Assembly: GCA_018061965.1 (NCBI GenBank)
Contig: JAGOTG010000002.1
Span: forward strand, 62,001-126,000
Reading direction: 5' to 3'
Length of the DNA stretch: 64,000 nucleotides
Source: Legionellaceae bacterium
GTDB lineage: Bacteria > Pseudomonadota > Gammaproteobacteria > Legionellales > Legionellaceae
In this document: piece by piece, positions 15,217-23,948 of the stretch
Numbering within the stretch: the stretch's first letter is position 1
Layout: each line of letters starts with the position of its first letter
Notes under the pieces: model-generated
Told to the model about the DNA's origin: nothing
The model's database searches: none
The model's input: only the letters and a program-made list of their open reading frames with translations
Program-made: the position numbers and the translations under genes

Positions 15217-16490
15217 ACAGTTCCTTGTCGTAATGCTGCCGCTTCACGTGCTGCAGCCAATGCCGCCAAACGTGCAATCACACCATAAGCATAAAATCGA
15301 TGATACCCATCTTGAGCAGATGATTTGGGGATATTACAGGCTTGTGCAAAGGCCAGCGGCTCAAAATGCATGCCAGGGGTATTGAGAATATCATTAGCCC
15401 CTAAGCTACGATGAACTCGATAAAAGCCGCCTACCACATATTGACCCACCATATACACTACGGGCTCAGCCACAGCACCATCTGCCATTTTTTCAAAACT
15501 ATAGACCCCCTCTTGAATCATCACGCGAGTAACATTTTGATTTCCTTTGATTTTGGCCATTTTAGTGCGTTGTTTGCGATTCAAAGATAATATTTCCGCG
15601 GCATCATGTACCACAATGATCCCCATCCCATAAGTTCCACTATCTGCTTTGACTACTACATAGGGCTTGTCTTGTCTACCCATTTTCTGATAACGACCAC
15701 GCACTTTTTGCAAAACACCGTCTACTTCCACACTCAAACGATCAATACCAGTTTTTGCCATAAAGTCCAGATCCGATACCTCAGAAAAGATAGGATTGAT
15801 CAACCAAGGATCTAAATCAATCAAAGGAGCAAACTCATTAACAACCTCATCATAATAACGAAAATGCACTGATTTCAAACGTGTAGCCCAACCTAATTGT
15901 GGAATAGGCTCAATAGGTTGTTCTAAATTCTCCAGAATATCAGGTATCCCCGCCGACAAATCATTGTTTAAGATCACCACACAGGGATCGTAATCTTGTA
16001 AACCAATTCGGGCAGCCTGTCGCAATATGGGCTCCAAAATCAAGGGTTCTTGACCATCCACTTCTAGAATCAGTGGCTCCACTTGTTCAGGACCAAGATT
16101 CCCTAACCGCACTTGATAGCCAGCATTAAGGAGGGTCTCACGTAATACGCACAAGCTTTGGAGATAAAACTGATTACGCGTATGATTTTCTGGTAGAAGC
16201 AAAATACGCTGACAATGATTTCCTAAACAAGACTGCAACGCCTGCACGCATAATGGAATAAACTCTGGGTTCAAATTATTGAATCCTGCTGGAAACAAAT
16301 TAGTATCCACTGGCGCCAGTTTGAAACCAGCATGACGCAAATCAACCGAAGACATCAAAGGCGCGGGCGTCTTAGACCATTCCTCTCGAAACCAGGATTC
16401 AATGGTCGCAACTTTCTGCAGAATATGCGCTTCTATGGGTAAGAGTGGCCCCGTTTGTGAGGTCGTTAAATTAGGTACCGCATGTAACAT
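15213..16490 (-). CDS. gshA: Glutamate-cysteine ligase, short proteobacterial type
   Basis: Makes gamma-glutamylcysteine, the first step of glutathione synthesis. At 425 aa it does not look like the 518-aa E. coli enzyme. It resembles the separate GshA family of Acidithiobacillus, betaproteobacteria and Legionella-like bacteria (Pfam GshA, ATP-grasp-like C-terminal half with VVVKADSGTYGMGI and VMIQEGVYSFE). A good ribosome-binding site (AAAAGGATG) lies just before the ATG. It is the first gene of the gshA-gshB pair and is divergent from the rhodanese operon across about 110 bp. The family assignment is from sequence resemblance, supported by the coupled gshB. Confidence 0.93.
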   Translation of the reverse strand: MLHAVPNLTTSQTGPLLPIEAHILQKVATIESWFREEWSKTPAPLMSSVDLRHAGFKLAPVDTNLFPAGFNNLNPEFIPLCVQALQSCLGNHCQRILLLPENHTRNQFYLQSLCVLRETLLNAGYQVRLGNLGPEQVEPLILEVDGQEPLILEPILRQAARIGLQDYDPCVVILNNDLSAGIPDILENLEQPIEPIPQLGWATRLKSVHFRYYDEVVNEFAPLIDLDPWLINPIFSEVSDLDFMAKTGIDRLSVEVDGVLQKVRGRYQKMGRQDKPYVVVKADSGTYGMGIIVVHDAAEILSLNRKQRTKMAKIKGNQNVTRVMIQEGVYSFEKMADGAVAEPVVYMVGQYVVGGFYRVHRSLGANDILNTPGMHFEPLAFAQACNIPKSSAQDGYHRFYAYGVIARLAALAAAREAAALRQGTV

Positions 16491-16546
16491 TGATCATCCT
16501 TTTCTTAATCCATCCTAGATTCAACAAGGAATGAGTATATCAGCAC

Positions 16547-16574
16547 TTGATTGATCAAATAAATATGGGATAAT
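16547..16574 (+). promoter_or_regulatory. Promoter of the rhodanese-grxC-secB-gpsA operon
   Basis: TTGATT (16547-16552) and GATAAT (16569-16574) with a 16-bp spacer; a start near 16581 would give a leader of about 24 nt carrying the AGGA ribosome-binding site at 16595. Confidence 0.55.
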
Positions 16575-16604
16575 CCTCTCTAGCATATCAATATAGGATT
16601 TCAT

Positions 16605-17024
16605 GTGGACAACGTCAGTCTTTTTGTTTCGCGCCATTGGCAATTGGCGGTAGCATTTGCCGTTATTCTTCTTGTACTCATGATTTATGAGTATTACAGT
16701 TTGAAAAAGGCCGGAAAAGCCATCAGCACAGCTCAAGCAATTGAACAAATCAATCATTTTTCAGCCGTGGTCATCGATTTGCGTCCCGCTGAAATTTATA
16801 AAAAGGGCCATATCATCGGTGCTATCCGTGCCACAGAAGCCGATTTTAGGCTTCCTAAAATGCACCAACACAAGGACAAGCCTGTGATCTTAGTCTGCTC
16901 TAGAGGGTTTGAGTCTCAAAAACTTGCTCCAAAACTGTCTGCACAAGGGTTTTCACAGTTAATGACACTGGAAGGCGGCATCTCAGCTTGGCAAATAGCC
17001 AATTTACCACTGGTGAAAAAATGA
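16605..17024 (+). CDS. Membrane-anchored rhodanese-domain protein (YibN-like)
   Basis: A single N-terminal membrane helix (about residues 10-32, WQLAVAFAVILLVLMIY) is followed by one rhodanese domain. VIDLRPAEIYKKGHIIGA and the active-site loop VCSRGFES with its cysteine are visible, so sulfur or persulfide transfer is likely. The start is GTG at 16605 with AGGA 6 nt upstream; the nearby ATG is out of frame. It is first in a grxC-secB-gpsA operon, the position of yibN in E. coli, and its stop overlaps the grxC start (ATGA). Confidence 0.88.
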   Translation: MDNVSLFVSRHWQLAVAFAVILLVLMIYEYYSLKKAGKAISTAQAIEQINHFSAVVIDLRPAEIYKKGHIIGAIRATEADFRLPKMHQHKDKPVILVCSRGFESQKLAPKLSAQGFSQLMTLEGGISAWQIANLPLVKK

Positions 17025-17275
17025 GTCCAACCGTCCTTATTTACAGTTCTGCTACCTGTCCTTATTGCGAACGCGCTAAAATGCTGTTTCAGAAAAAAAA
17101 TATCAGTTATACCGAAATACGAATAGATCTGGATCCAGAGAAGCGGATTGAAATGCAAAATAAAGCCCACAGACAAACTGTGCCACAGATTTTTATCAAC
17201 GATCACCATATTGGGGGTTGTGATGATCTCTATGCACTTAATGCGGCGGGTCAATTAGACAAATTTTTTGAATAA
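17021..17275 (+). CDS. grxC: Glutaredoxin 3
   Basis: Small glutathione-dependent dithiol oxidoreductase of 84 aa. The active site is CPYC (SSATCPYCERAK), the cis-proline segment is QTVPQIFIND, and the GSH-binding segment is IGGCDDL. The start at 17021 overlaps the rhodanese stop (ATGA). It is reduced by glutathione made by the nearby gshAB products. Confidence 0.96.
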   Translation: MSPTVLIYSSATCPYCERAKMLFQKKNISYTEIRIDLDPEKRIEMQNKAHRQTVPQIFINDHHIGGCDDLYALNAAGQLDKFFE

Positions 17276-17297
17276 ACCCTACAAGGAATAATAATTT

Positions 17298-17768
17298 ATG
17301 AGTACTGAAGCCAATCAACCAGAACAAGACTTACAACAATTTATCATTCAAAGACTGTATATCAAAAACTCTTCTTTTGAAACGACGAAAACCCCCGCCA
17401 TTTTTCAAAAAAAATGGGAACCAGAATTAAATTTAGAATTGAATACAGATCATACTGAATTAGAAGCCAATACGTATGAAGTCACATTAACTGTCACCGC
17501 AACCGTTAAAAATAAAGAAGAAACCGCTTTTCTAGTTGAAGTTCAGCAAGCGGGCGTTTTCACAGTAAATGGTCCTGATTCAGAGCAACTCAACCATATT
17601 TTAGGTAGTTTTTGCCCTAGCATTTTGTTCCCCTATGTGCGTGAAACGGTTTCTTCTCTTGTCACCAAGGGCAGTTTCCCTCCGCTAGTCTTGTCTCCGA
17701 TTAATTTTGATGCCTTATATATGCAAAAAATGCAGGCTCAACAAGAGCAAAAAGAAGATGTCCAGTAA
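17298..17768 (+). CDS. secB: Protein-export chaperone SecB
   Basis: Tetrameric cytoplasmic chaperone that keeps preproteins unfolded and delivers them to SecA. The 156-aa protein shows the family hallmarks FIIQRLYIKNSSFE, ANTYEVTLTVTATVKN, CPSILFPYVRETVSSLVTKG and FPPLVLSPINFDALY. AAGGA precedes the ATG by about 11 nt. Its last 11 nt overlap gpsA. Confidence 0.97.
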   Translation: MSTEANQPEQDLQQFIIQRLYIKNSSFETTKTPAIFQKKWEPELNLELNTDHTELEANTYEVTLTVTATVKNKEETAFLVEVQQAGVFTVNGPDSEQLNHILGSFCPSILFPYVRETVSSLVTKGSFPPLVLSPINFDALYMQKMQAQQEQKEDVQ

Positions 17769-18750
17769 ACAGTCGCTTGCAATACTTGGCGCTGGCTCAT
17801 GGGGCACAGCGGTTGCCATTGCTTTGGCTGAACAGGGCCATCATGTAGTCTTGTGGACCAAAAACGCTGCGCATTATCAAGACATGCAAACCAAAAGATG
17901 TAATGAACGCTATCTTCCGCATAATCCGTTTCCCCCATCTTTGACATGCTCTATGCAATTAGACGACTGTGTTGCGCAAGCAACACACGTCCTAATTGCC
18001 GTCCCATCGCATGCATTTTCTGAATTGCTCACAGCGATGCCCCAACCCAAAGCAGGTTTGGCATGGTTGACCAAAGGCGTCGATCCCGACAGCTGCCAAG
18101 TATTGAGTGAATTGGTCAAACGGCGCTGGGGGAATAACTACCCAACTGCAGTCATTTCAGGACCATCCTTCGCACGCGAAGTCGCCTCAGGCCTACCAAC
18201 CGCTCTGGTGGTTGCCAGTCTTCATCCAATTTACCAACAGCAAATTCAAGATTTACTACATACCTCATCGCTCCGCGTTTATTTATCCGACGATGTGGTA
18301 GGTGTGCAATTATGTGGCGCCCTCAAAAACATTTTAGCCATTGCTTGTGGCATCAGCGACGGTATTGGCTACGGCGCCAATGCTCAGGCAGCGTTAATCA
18401 CGCGAGGATTAGCAGAAATGCGCCGTTTTTTACAAGCCTATGATGCCCGTTCGGAAACTTGTCTCAGCCTAGCCGGTGTCGGTGATTTGATTTTAACTTG
18501 TACTGACAATCAATCTCGCAACCGTCGTTTTGGCTTATTGGTGGGCCAGGGATTGGATCTCCAAACCGCTGAGAAAAATATCGGCCAAGTTGTAGAAGGC
18601 AAATATAACGCGGGACAAATCCATACCCTAGCGCAAGAACATCAAATTGACATGCCGATTTGTGCAGAGGTCTACGCAGTGCTATCGCAACAAAGGAGTC
18701 CTCAAGAAGCCGTCATTCGATTGATGAATCGTCCGGCTAAAGAAGAGTAG
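17758..18750 (+). CDS. gpsA: Glycerol-3-phosphate dehydrogenase [NAD(P)+]
   Basis: Reduces dihydroxyacetone phosphate to sn-glycerol 3-phosphate for phospholipid synthesis. The N-terminal Rossmann motif is LAILGAGSWGTA. GPSFAREVASGLPTA, the catalytic-lysine region CGALKNILAIACGISDG and the signature GDLILTCTDNQSRNRRFG follow. Length 330 aa (E. coli 339). The ATG at 17758 lies within the end of secB, with a purine-rich ribosome-binding site (AAAGAAG) inside secB; the longer in-frame extension has no family similarity. Confidence 0.96.
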   Translation: MSSKQSLAILGAGSWGTAVAIALAEQGHHVVLWTKNAAHYQDMQTKRCNERYLPHNPFPPSLTCSMQLDDCVAQATHVLIAVPSHAFSELLTAMPQPKAGLAWLTKGVDPDSCQVLSELVKRRWGNNYPTAVISGPSFAREVASGLPTALVVASLHPIYQQQIQDLLHTSSLRVYLSDDVVGVQLCGALKNILAIACGISDGIGYGANAQAALITRGLAEMRRFLQAYDARSETCLSLAGVGDLILTCTDNQSRNRRFGLLVGQGLDLQTAEKNIGQVVEGKYNAGQIHTLAQEHQIDMPICAEVYAVLSQQRSPQEAVIRLMNRPAKEE

Positions 18751-18762
18751 TTGAGCATCGAC

Positions 18763-18822
18763 TTAAGCTACCGCTACAGATAATGCCTGCAAATCCTGGC
18801 AGAATTTCTCATTTGGATCGCA
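18763..18822 (-). pseudogene. Decayed copy of the 3' end of the 20868-21761 gene
   Basis: The minus strand reads NEKFCQDLQALSVAVA followed by TAA, which lines up with DEQFSQDLLALSAAAA at the end of the intact gene at 20868-21761. DNA similarity runs over about 70 bp (18763-18836 against 20868-20943) with small indels, then fades. No start or upstream domain remains. The two copies have the same orientation and flank the histidine-kinase gene, suggesting an old tandem duplication or insertion followed by loss. Confidence 0.6.
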
Positions 18823-18891
18823 ATAGAATCTGATGTAATGGTATGATCGTGATAAAATAACATTGATTTGTGCAACAGAGCCAACCGCCAT

Positions 18892-20826
18892 ATGGATAAT
18901 CAAGCAGACGCACCACTCTCACCAAAGCCATATCAAGCATCTTCTTTAACAGAAGAAAGAGAAATGAGTGCCTGTAGTGATTCCTTTACACAAGCATTTA
19001 ATACGCAGGCTGATCTCACTATTCCTAAAAATGTAGTTGCCAACTTGGTTTGTAAGCAAGGGCATGATAGACAGTGGTCTTGTGCGCTTACTCATATCCA
19101 GGGGGAAGATGTAGTTTATTTATTGGGAAAATTCTTTGATATAGAAGAAGAAATTCCACTGGATTTACTGATTCCCGCTCATATGAGAGTGAGCCATAGT
19201 CAACATGTTAATAGTATATTAAACGAAGAATATGAATCGGAGTATTGGGAAGATCTCTTTCAAAAAATGATGAACAGGGATATTACGATACTTTGCCCGC
19301 AAGATCATACGCCACGATTGGTAAATATTTTTATACGACTAAAACAAAGCTCACATAATACCAAGGTTTTTGAAATTACTTTAACTGATAAAACAGCAGA
19401 GAATACCGTAGCTAATAATGCGGGATTAATGTCACACAATCTCAGAACGACTTTTAGAGCTATTATTAATCACATCAACGAACCTGAAACAGATGCCATA
19501 CTTCAAATGTCCAAGGAACAGTTTTCAAAAGCTTCTCCTGAACAATTAGATCAATTATATGAGAGCCTTGTTCTTCAAAGGACACTTGCTGCGGAACGGG
19601 CGAAAGATATCAGTGTGTTGGCTTATGAGGGATTGGCATGCTGTGCTAGCACGAGAAAAGATTTTAGCGCCACTCACATAAAATCACAAAAAAGTGCTGT
19701 GCTAGATGAGTTGTACCACGAGCGGCTTTTAATCTCACCCATTTTAGCGGGTTTTATAGAAAAACGACGTGTTGCTATGTCACATATTAAGTTCATGTAT
19801 GCGAATACATCTACGGGATTTCTTGAACGTTATAAAATAGATATCTTGATGAATTTTTTATGGAATTTATTTTTAAATGCAAGTCAAGCAATGCGAATCG
19901 CAAGTACCATCAATCCAGAGATTATGGTTAATACTTATGACCACACAGAGAACAATAATACGGTATTTCATTGCGAGTGTATTGATAATGGTCCAGGAAT
20001 GACTGAGTTTCAGCATCAAACCTTCTTCAAGAGAGAGTTTCCTATTCAAAGCAAAGCGCCAAAAACCACGATCGAAAGTAATCGCGGAGAGGGCACGTTG
20101 ATGGCTTATAAGCAATGGCGGTTACATGGTGGTGAGGCTGTTGTTTCTGCCCGCACAGATGATAAATCTGGCACAAGATTCCAATTAAGCTGTTCGACCT
20201 ATTCAAATCGATTTTTTATAAGTCATTCTTTACTGAATCCAGAACAGATGACGGGTTTGGATTTTTTATCTAAGAATACAGCATTATCCGGTATTATCCT
20301 GCTTGCGGACGACCAGTATATGCTCCTTAAAATACTGATGAAACTTATAGGTTCAGAGCTCTTAGGGGAATTTTTTGACTCTAAAATGATGCAACTCAGT
20401 ACGCTTAAGAATACTGACTGGACAGGGCATGCTCTCACCACTGATATTATAGGTTCCTGGGGTATTATCTGCGCTTCAAACGGTCGTGTTGCTTATGAAG
20501 TTGTACAACGATGTGCCAATATTAAATTAGTAATTACGGATTTGGAGATGCCTGAAATGAATGGTGTTGAGTTAATTCATCATATAAGAGCATTTGAACA
20601 AGAAAACGGAAAAGAATTTCCGACAAAGATTGTGTTAAATACAGGAGTAAATAAAGTTGACTTAGAGGAGCAAGTTAATTTCGAAGAACTGGCTGTAGAA
20701 TATATGTTAAAAGATGCTAATCGTGACATGCTGAAAAACGTTATCCTTGATATTGTCAGAAATAAAACAGCCGAGAGCGTATACGAAAAGGGACTTTCTT
20801 CAGAAACGGCCTTCTTTTCTGGGTAA
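18892..20826 (+). CDS. Hybrid sensor histidine kinase / response regulator
   Basis: Cytoplasmic hybrid kinase of 644 aa. There is no membrane segment or recognised input domain in the first 170 residues. A divergent H-box (MSHNLRTTFRAI, His182) is followed by an HATPase domain with N-box LWNLFLNASQAM, G1 box DNGPGM (D365) and G2 box NRGEGTLMAY. The receiver has acidic pair D473-D474, phospho-acceptor D550 in VITDLEMPEMNG and K607. The interval D473 to D550 is 77 residues, about 30 more than in CheY-type receivers, because of an insertion around residues 485-520. The ATG at 18892 is used; an in-frame TTG (18868) or the ATG at 18964, which has a better purine-rich leader, are alternatives. No partner regulator is adjacent. 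The signal is unknown. Confidence 0.85.
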   Translation: MDNQADAPLSPKPYQASSLTEEREMSACSDSFTQAFNTQADLTIPKNVVANLVCKQGHDRQWSCALTHIQGEDVVYLLGKFFDIEEEIPLDLLIPAHMRVSHSQHVNSILNEEYESEYWEDLFQKMMNRDITILCPQDHTPRLVNIFIRLKQSSHNTKVFEITLTDKTAENTVANNAGLMSHNLRTTFRAIINHINEPETDAILQMSKEQFSKASPEQLDQLYESLVLQRTLAAERAKDISVLAYEGLACCASTRKDFSATHIKSQKSAVLDELYHERLLISPILAGFIEKRRVAMSHIKFMYANTSTGFLERYKIDILMNFLWNLFLNASQAMRIASTINPEIMVNTYDHTENNNTVFHCECIDNGPGMTEFQHQTFFKREFPIQSKAPKTTIESNRGEGTLMAYKQWRLHGGEAVVSARTDDKSGTRFQLSCSTYSNRFFISHSLLNPEQMTGLDFLSKNTALSGIILLADDQYMLLKILMKLIGSELLGEFFDSKMMQLSTLKNTDWTGHALTTDIIGSWGIICASNGRVAYEVVQRCANIKLVITDLEMPEMNGVELIHHIRAFEQENGKEFPTKIVLNTGVNKVDLEEQVNFEELAVEYMLKDANRDMLKNVILDIVRNKTAESVYEKGLSSETAFFSG

Positions 20827-20867
20827 ATTGAAAACATCTTTAACGACAGGTAATCTTTAAGACAAAA

Positions 20868-21761
20868 TTAGGCTGCCGCTGCAGATAATGCCAACAAATC
20901 CTGGGAAAATTGCTCATCGTGAATTGCAGCAGAATCATCATCGTCGGAATCACAGAGCTTCTTAGCGCCTAGCAGAAATAAGCCACCGCCCACTATGCCA
21001 ACAACCAACCCAGGTACACCCAACCCTAAACAAGCACCCGTTGTCATTAAGGCTGCACCCAATATAAAAAGCGCAGCACTCAAACTGGGCCAAGACTGGG
21101 CAGCATCCTCTGCCAGCTTACGCATATAAGAAATATGCTCATCGTTGGGATTAGTTAACACGAATTTGACTGCATTGATGTAGTGTCTTATTGTAGATAG
21201 CTTTTTACCAGTTGCTGTCAATCTGGCCAAATCCTCCCATACCGCTTGAGCCATACTATGCAAATGACTATCTTTGGGTTGCGCATAGGTTTTATGAATC
21301 ACGGCATATAATTGTTCAAGACAATCCTGGGTGATCAGCGATTCGAAATCATCGACTGGCATAAGATTTGCTTGCTGAAATGCAGCTAAAAACCCCTGTT
21401 TTTCTTCTGGAGTGATAAACTCTTTTTCCAAAAAACAATCTAAAATTTTGGTCAATAACGCCTGATCTAGCGTTTTGGTAAAATGCCAATGATAATGGGA
21501 TGGTTCCCACTCAAACTCATCCTTATGATAATAAGCATGCTCTAAATACTGCCGATAAACGTCTTTGTGAGACAACTCCGGATCTTTATGCAGTTTTTTC
21601 AATACGCTTACAACCATTTTACGCGTAAAAACCGACATATCAGGATAGAAAGTTACCGCATTCCCCACCAAGCTAAATTTGATATGTTTACATAGATAAG
21701 TAAAGGCTCGAACCGAGTCAAGGTTCTTATGAGTTTCGTTGGCTTTATGAGAAAAAAACAT
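20868..21761 (-). CDS. Orphan protein with C-terminal membrane hairpin
   Basis: I do not recognise this 297-aa protein. About 215 residues are soluble and mostly helical. A strongly hydrophobic Gly/Ala/Leu-rich pair of segments follows (about residues 225-270, LFILGAALMTTGACLG and LVVGIVGGGLFLLGA), then an acidic tail (DSDDDDS) and a short Ala-rich end. A soluble body, membrane hairpin and short polar tail is common among Legionellales effector candidates, but that is inference. Start at ATG 21761 (an in-frame GTG lies two codons upstream) behind AAGG. A remnant of its 3' end is present at 18763-18822. Confidence 0.75.
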   Translation of the reverse strand: MFFSHKANETHKNLDSVRAFTYLCKHIKFSLVGNAVTFYPDMSVFTRKMVVSVLKKLHKDPELSHKDVYRQYLEHAYYHKDEFEWEPSHYHWHFTKTLDQALLTKILDCFLEKEFITPEEKQGFLAAFQQANLMPVDDFESLITQDCLEQLYAVIHKTYAQPKDSHLHSMAQAVWEDLARLTATGKKLSTIRHYINAVKFVLTNPNDEHISYMRKLAEDAAQSWPSLSAALFILGAALMTTGACLGLGVPGLVVGIVGGGLFLLGAKKLCDSDDDDSAAIHDEQFSQDLLALSAAAA

Positions 21762-21788
21762 GGACACACCGCCTTCGAATAAAACAGC

Positions 21789-21817
21789 ATTATACCATGA
21801 TTACGAGAATCTGTACA
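21789..21817 (-). promoter_or_regulatory. Probable promoter of the 20868-21761 gene
   Basis: On the minus strand TGTACA (21817-21812) and a perfect TATAAT (21794-21789) are spaced by 17 bp; the leader would be about 20 nt. The -35 box is weak. Confidence 0.45.
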
Positions 21818-21867
21818 AACATTGCGCTTTTCACATAGACTAGGTCAAGGTCTAATCTAGCAATCTT

Positions 21868-22695
21868 TTATGTAATTGCGCTCGCCCCACCGGCATCGAC
21901 TAATTCAATATCAGACTTATGAATAGGCTCTTGCAGAAAAAACTCCCCGATGGTTTGGAAACGTTGTGCCGAATCAGTCACTAAATACTGGACGCTGCCC
22001 CGCCCATCCGTATTGGGATGCGTCAAAGCAACTGCAGCCAAATGCTCTTTGAGTACCGCAGCTGTCGCATCGGCAGCATCCACCAATCGGACATCCTCTG
22101 ACAACATTTGACGTAAACTGGCTTTGAAGACAGGAAAATGGGTGCAGCCTAACAAAATCGTGTCTTCCGTTGTCAATCCAGACAAATAATAGCTTAATGC
22201 TTCCCGGGCGATGGCATTGTCAATCATCCCTTCCTCAGCCAGTGCGACCAAAACACTACACGCTCTAGAGTGAATGACCACATTAGGTAATTGCTGCCGA
22301 ATCAAATCCTGATAAGCATGCGTTGCAATGGTGGTTTCCGTTGCCAATACCGCAATGCGTTGGTTGCGTGTCGCCGCCACCGCTGCTGCGGCCCCAGGCC
22401 TCACGACGCCAATCACTGGAATCGAAGCAAAAGTTGTCTGCAAATGCTCCAAAGCAGCCGTTGTTGCGGTATTACACGCAATAACCAGCGCTTTGATTTG
22501 CCGTTGAATCAACAATTGAGCCATTTGCATGGCATACAATTTCACGGTGTCTCGCGATTTAGTACCGTAGGGCAATCGAGCAGTATCGCCGAGATAAATA
22601 AATGACTCAGCAGGCAATTCACGACGCAATGCGCGCAAAACTGTCAAACCACCCATGCCAGAATCAAATACTCCAATCGCTAAATTTTTATTCAT
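21868..22695 (-). CDS. murI: Glutamate racemase
   Basis: Interconverts L- and D-glutamate, supplying D-Glu for peptidoglycan. The 275-aa protein begins MNKNLAIGVFDSGMGG. The two catalytic cysteines are in VIACNTATTA and ILLGCTHFPV. The frame is open 23 codons upstream of the ATG at 22695, but that stretch runs into the partial palindromic repeat and lacks family similarity. It lies 37 bp downstream of an orphan/DUF1704 gene pair on the same strand and may be co-transcribed with it. Confidence 0.96.
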   Translation of the reverse strand: MNKNLAIGVFDSGMGGLTVLRALRRELPAESFIYLGDTARLPYGTKSRDTVKLYAMQMAQLLIQRQIKALVIACNTATTAALEHLQTTFASIPVIGVVRPGAAAAVAATRNQRIAVLATETTIATHAYQDLIRQQLPNVVIHSRACSVLVALAEEGMIDNAIAREALSYYLSGLTTEDTILLGCTHFPVFKASLRQMLSEDVRLVDAADATAAVLKEHLAAVALTHPNTDGRGSVQYLVTDSAQRFQTIGEFFLQEPIHKSDIELVDAGGASAIT

Positions 22696-22715
22696 ATATA
22701 ACCTTGTTTCTTGAG

Positions 22716-22738
22716 GTAGGTTGGGCCCTGGCCTAATG
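22716..22738. repeat. Partial copy of the GTAGGTTGGGCC palindrome
   Basis: One arm of the 55-bp repeat (GTAGGTTGGGCCCTGGCCTAA...), degenerate at its right side. It overlaps the stop codon of the 22733-23932 gene, so the element may have supplied that gene's present end. Confidence 0.7.
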
Positions 22739-23932
22739 TCTACGAGGCGGATGACTTGGCTCATTTTCTATAAGCGTTTGTCCACGAACCGCTCTCACTT
22801 TTTCTTTTAAATCATCTTGTGCATGATGCCGAACGATGACGCCTTCTATATCATTCGCAAATTGCGCAATCTGCGCGTTAGTTTCCACCTCAGACCCACG
22901 CCAATTCAACCATCCGGGTATATCCACGCTCAGATCCGATGATGTTAACATAAGTCCAGCTTGTCTAGCTTGCACTTGCAATGCCGCCACAATCAATCGT
23001 GCTTGCTGCAAAGATCCGGCTCCCCCGTTTATACAAATGGGTTTTTCAGGATGTCTGACCCGATCTAACAATAGCAAATGCGCCATTTTTATAGCCGCTA
23101 GGGCTTTATGTTGCATATCAACTCCAGCAGGTGTTTTGTCCACTATTTTTCCGGAGCTATCTTGCTCAAGCACAACTTTAGTCCCAGGCAATATATAACG
23201 AACCACTTCTGTGGGCTTCAAAATCGCTCCATAAGAAGTGCTGTACCCCTCTAAACCAGAGCCTGGTGTCTTAGTCATATTCATATCCCGCCGATCGATA
23301 TCGCCCTTGAAACCATAACGATCTTGTTGCTCCACAATGACTGAGGCAATATTTAACCAATGACCTGGAAACTGTTCAGGATGCGCATCATCATATGCAG
23401 TCGCCAAACGATGGCAATGCCCAATACGCAGTGTATTTTTAAGGATCTGAGCATGAATTTCCGCAATAAAATCCTGGGCCTTTTGGATTTTCTTATAATT
23501 AGCTTTATCCGTGTCATCCCACGCCTCATCCCGGGTCGTTTTTGCATCCAAAGCATTCCATAAAGGGGTTATTTTGGTATTTTGTACCGTGATATCACTT
23601 TGTCTGATGAGATCATCGCGTTGTAAACTTGCGATCAGGACTTTGGCTTTTTCCAGTTTGACCACCACCGCTTGCGCACGTTCAAATTCTAAAGTTACTT
23701 GCTTAAATTTTTCTCGAGCTTTTTTAAATGGCCATATTTTTCGTTTAAAAAACTTTTGTTCGCGCAAATAAGTATTCCGTGGCGCAATTAATTTTGCTTT
23801 GGCAGCATTAATTTTCGCGTCCAACTCAGCATCTGCAGCTGCGATGGCCGCCGTACGTGCATTCATCGCAACGTCAACTGCTCGCGTCCAATCTGCAATA
23901 TTATGTTGTACGACATCTAGATTTGTTCGCAT
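22733..23932 (-). CDS. Orphan protein with N-terminal coiled coil, partner of DUF1704 gene
   Basis: I do not recognise this 399-aa protein. Residues about 20-110 are rich in Ala, Lys, Glu and Arg with heptad-like spacing (a probable coiled coil, including FKRKIWPFKKAREKFK). The C-terminal half looks globular (VRYILPGTKVVLEQD, INGGAGSLQQARLIVAAL, SVDIPGWLNW). No signal peptide or membrane helix. The ATG at 23932 has a good leader (AGGACGAAGAAG) and lies 16 bp after the stop of the DUF1704 gene, so the two are almost certainly co-transcribed and may act together. A longer in-frame start at 23995 would overlap that gene and is less likely. The stop codon lies in a partial palindromic repeat. Confidence 0.75.
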   Translation of the reverse strand: MRTNLDVVQHNIADWTRAVDVAMNARTAAIAAADAELDAKINAAKAKLIAPRNTYLREQKFFKRKIWPFKKAREKFKQVTLEFERAQAVVVKLEKAKVLIASLQRDDLIRQSDITVQNTKITPLWNALDAKTTRDEAWDDTDKANYKKIQKAQDFIAEIHAQILKNTLRIGHCHRLATAYDDAHPEQFPGHWLNIASVIVEQQDRYGFKGDIDRRDMNMTKTPGSGLEGYSTSYGAILKPTEVVRYILPGTKVVLEQDSSGKIVDKTPAGVDMQHKALAAIKMAHLLLLDRVRHPEKPICINGGAGSLQQARLIVAALQVQARQAGLMLTSSDLSVDIPGWLNWRGSEVETNAQIAQFANDIEGVIVRHHAQDDLKEKVRAVRGQTLIENEPSHPPRRH

Positions 23933-23948
23933 CTTCTTCGTCCTAGAT

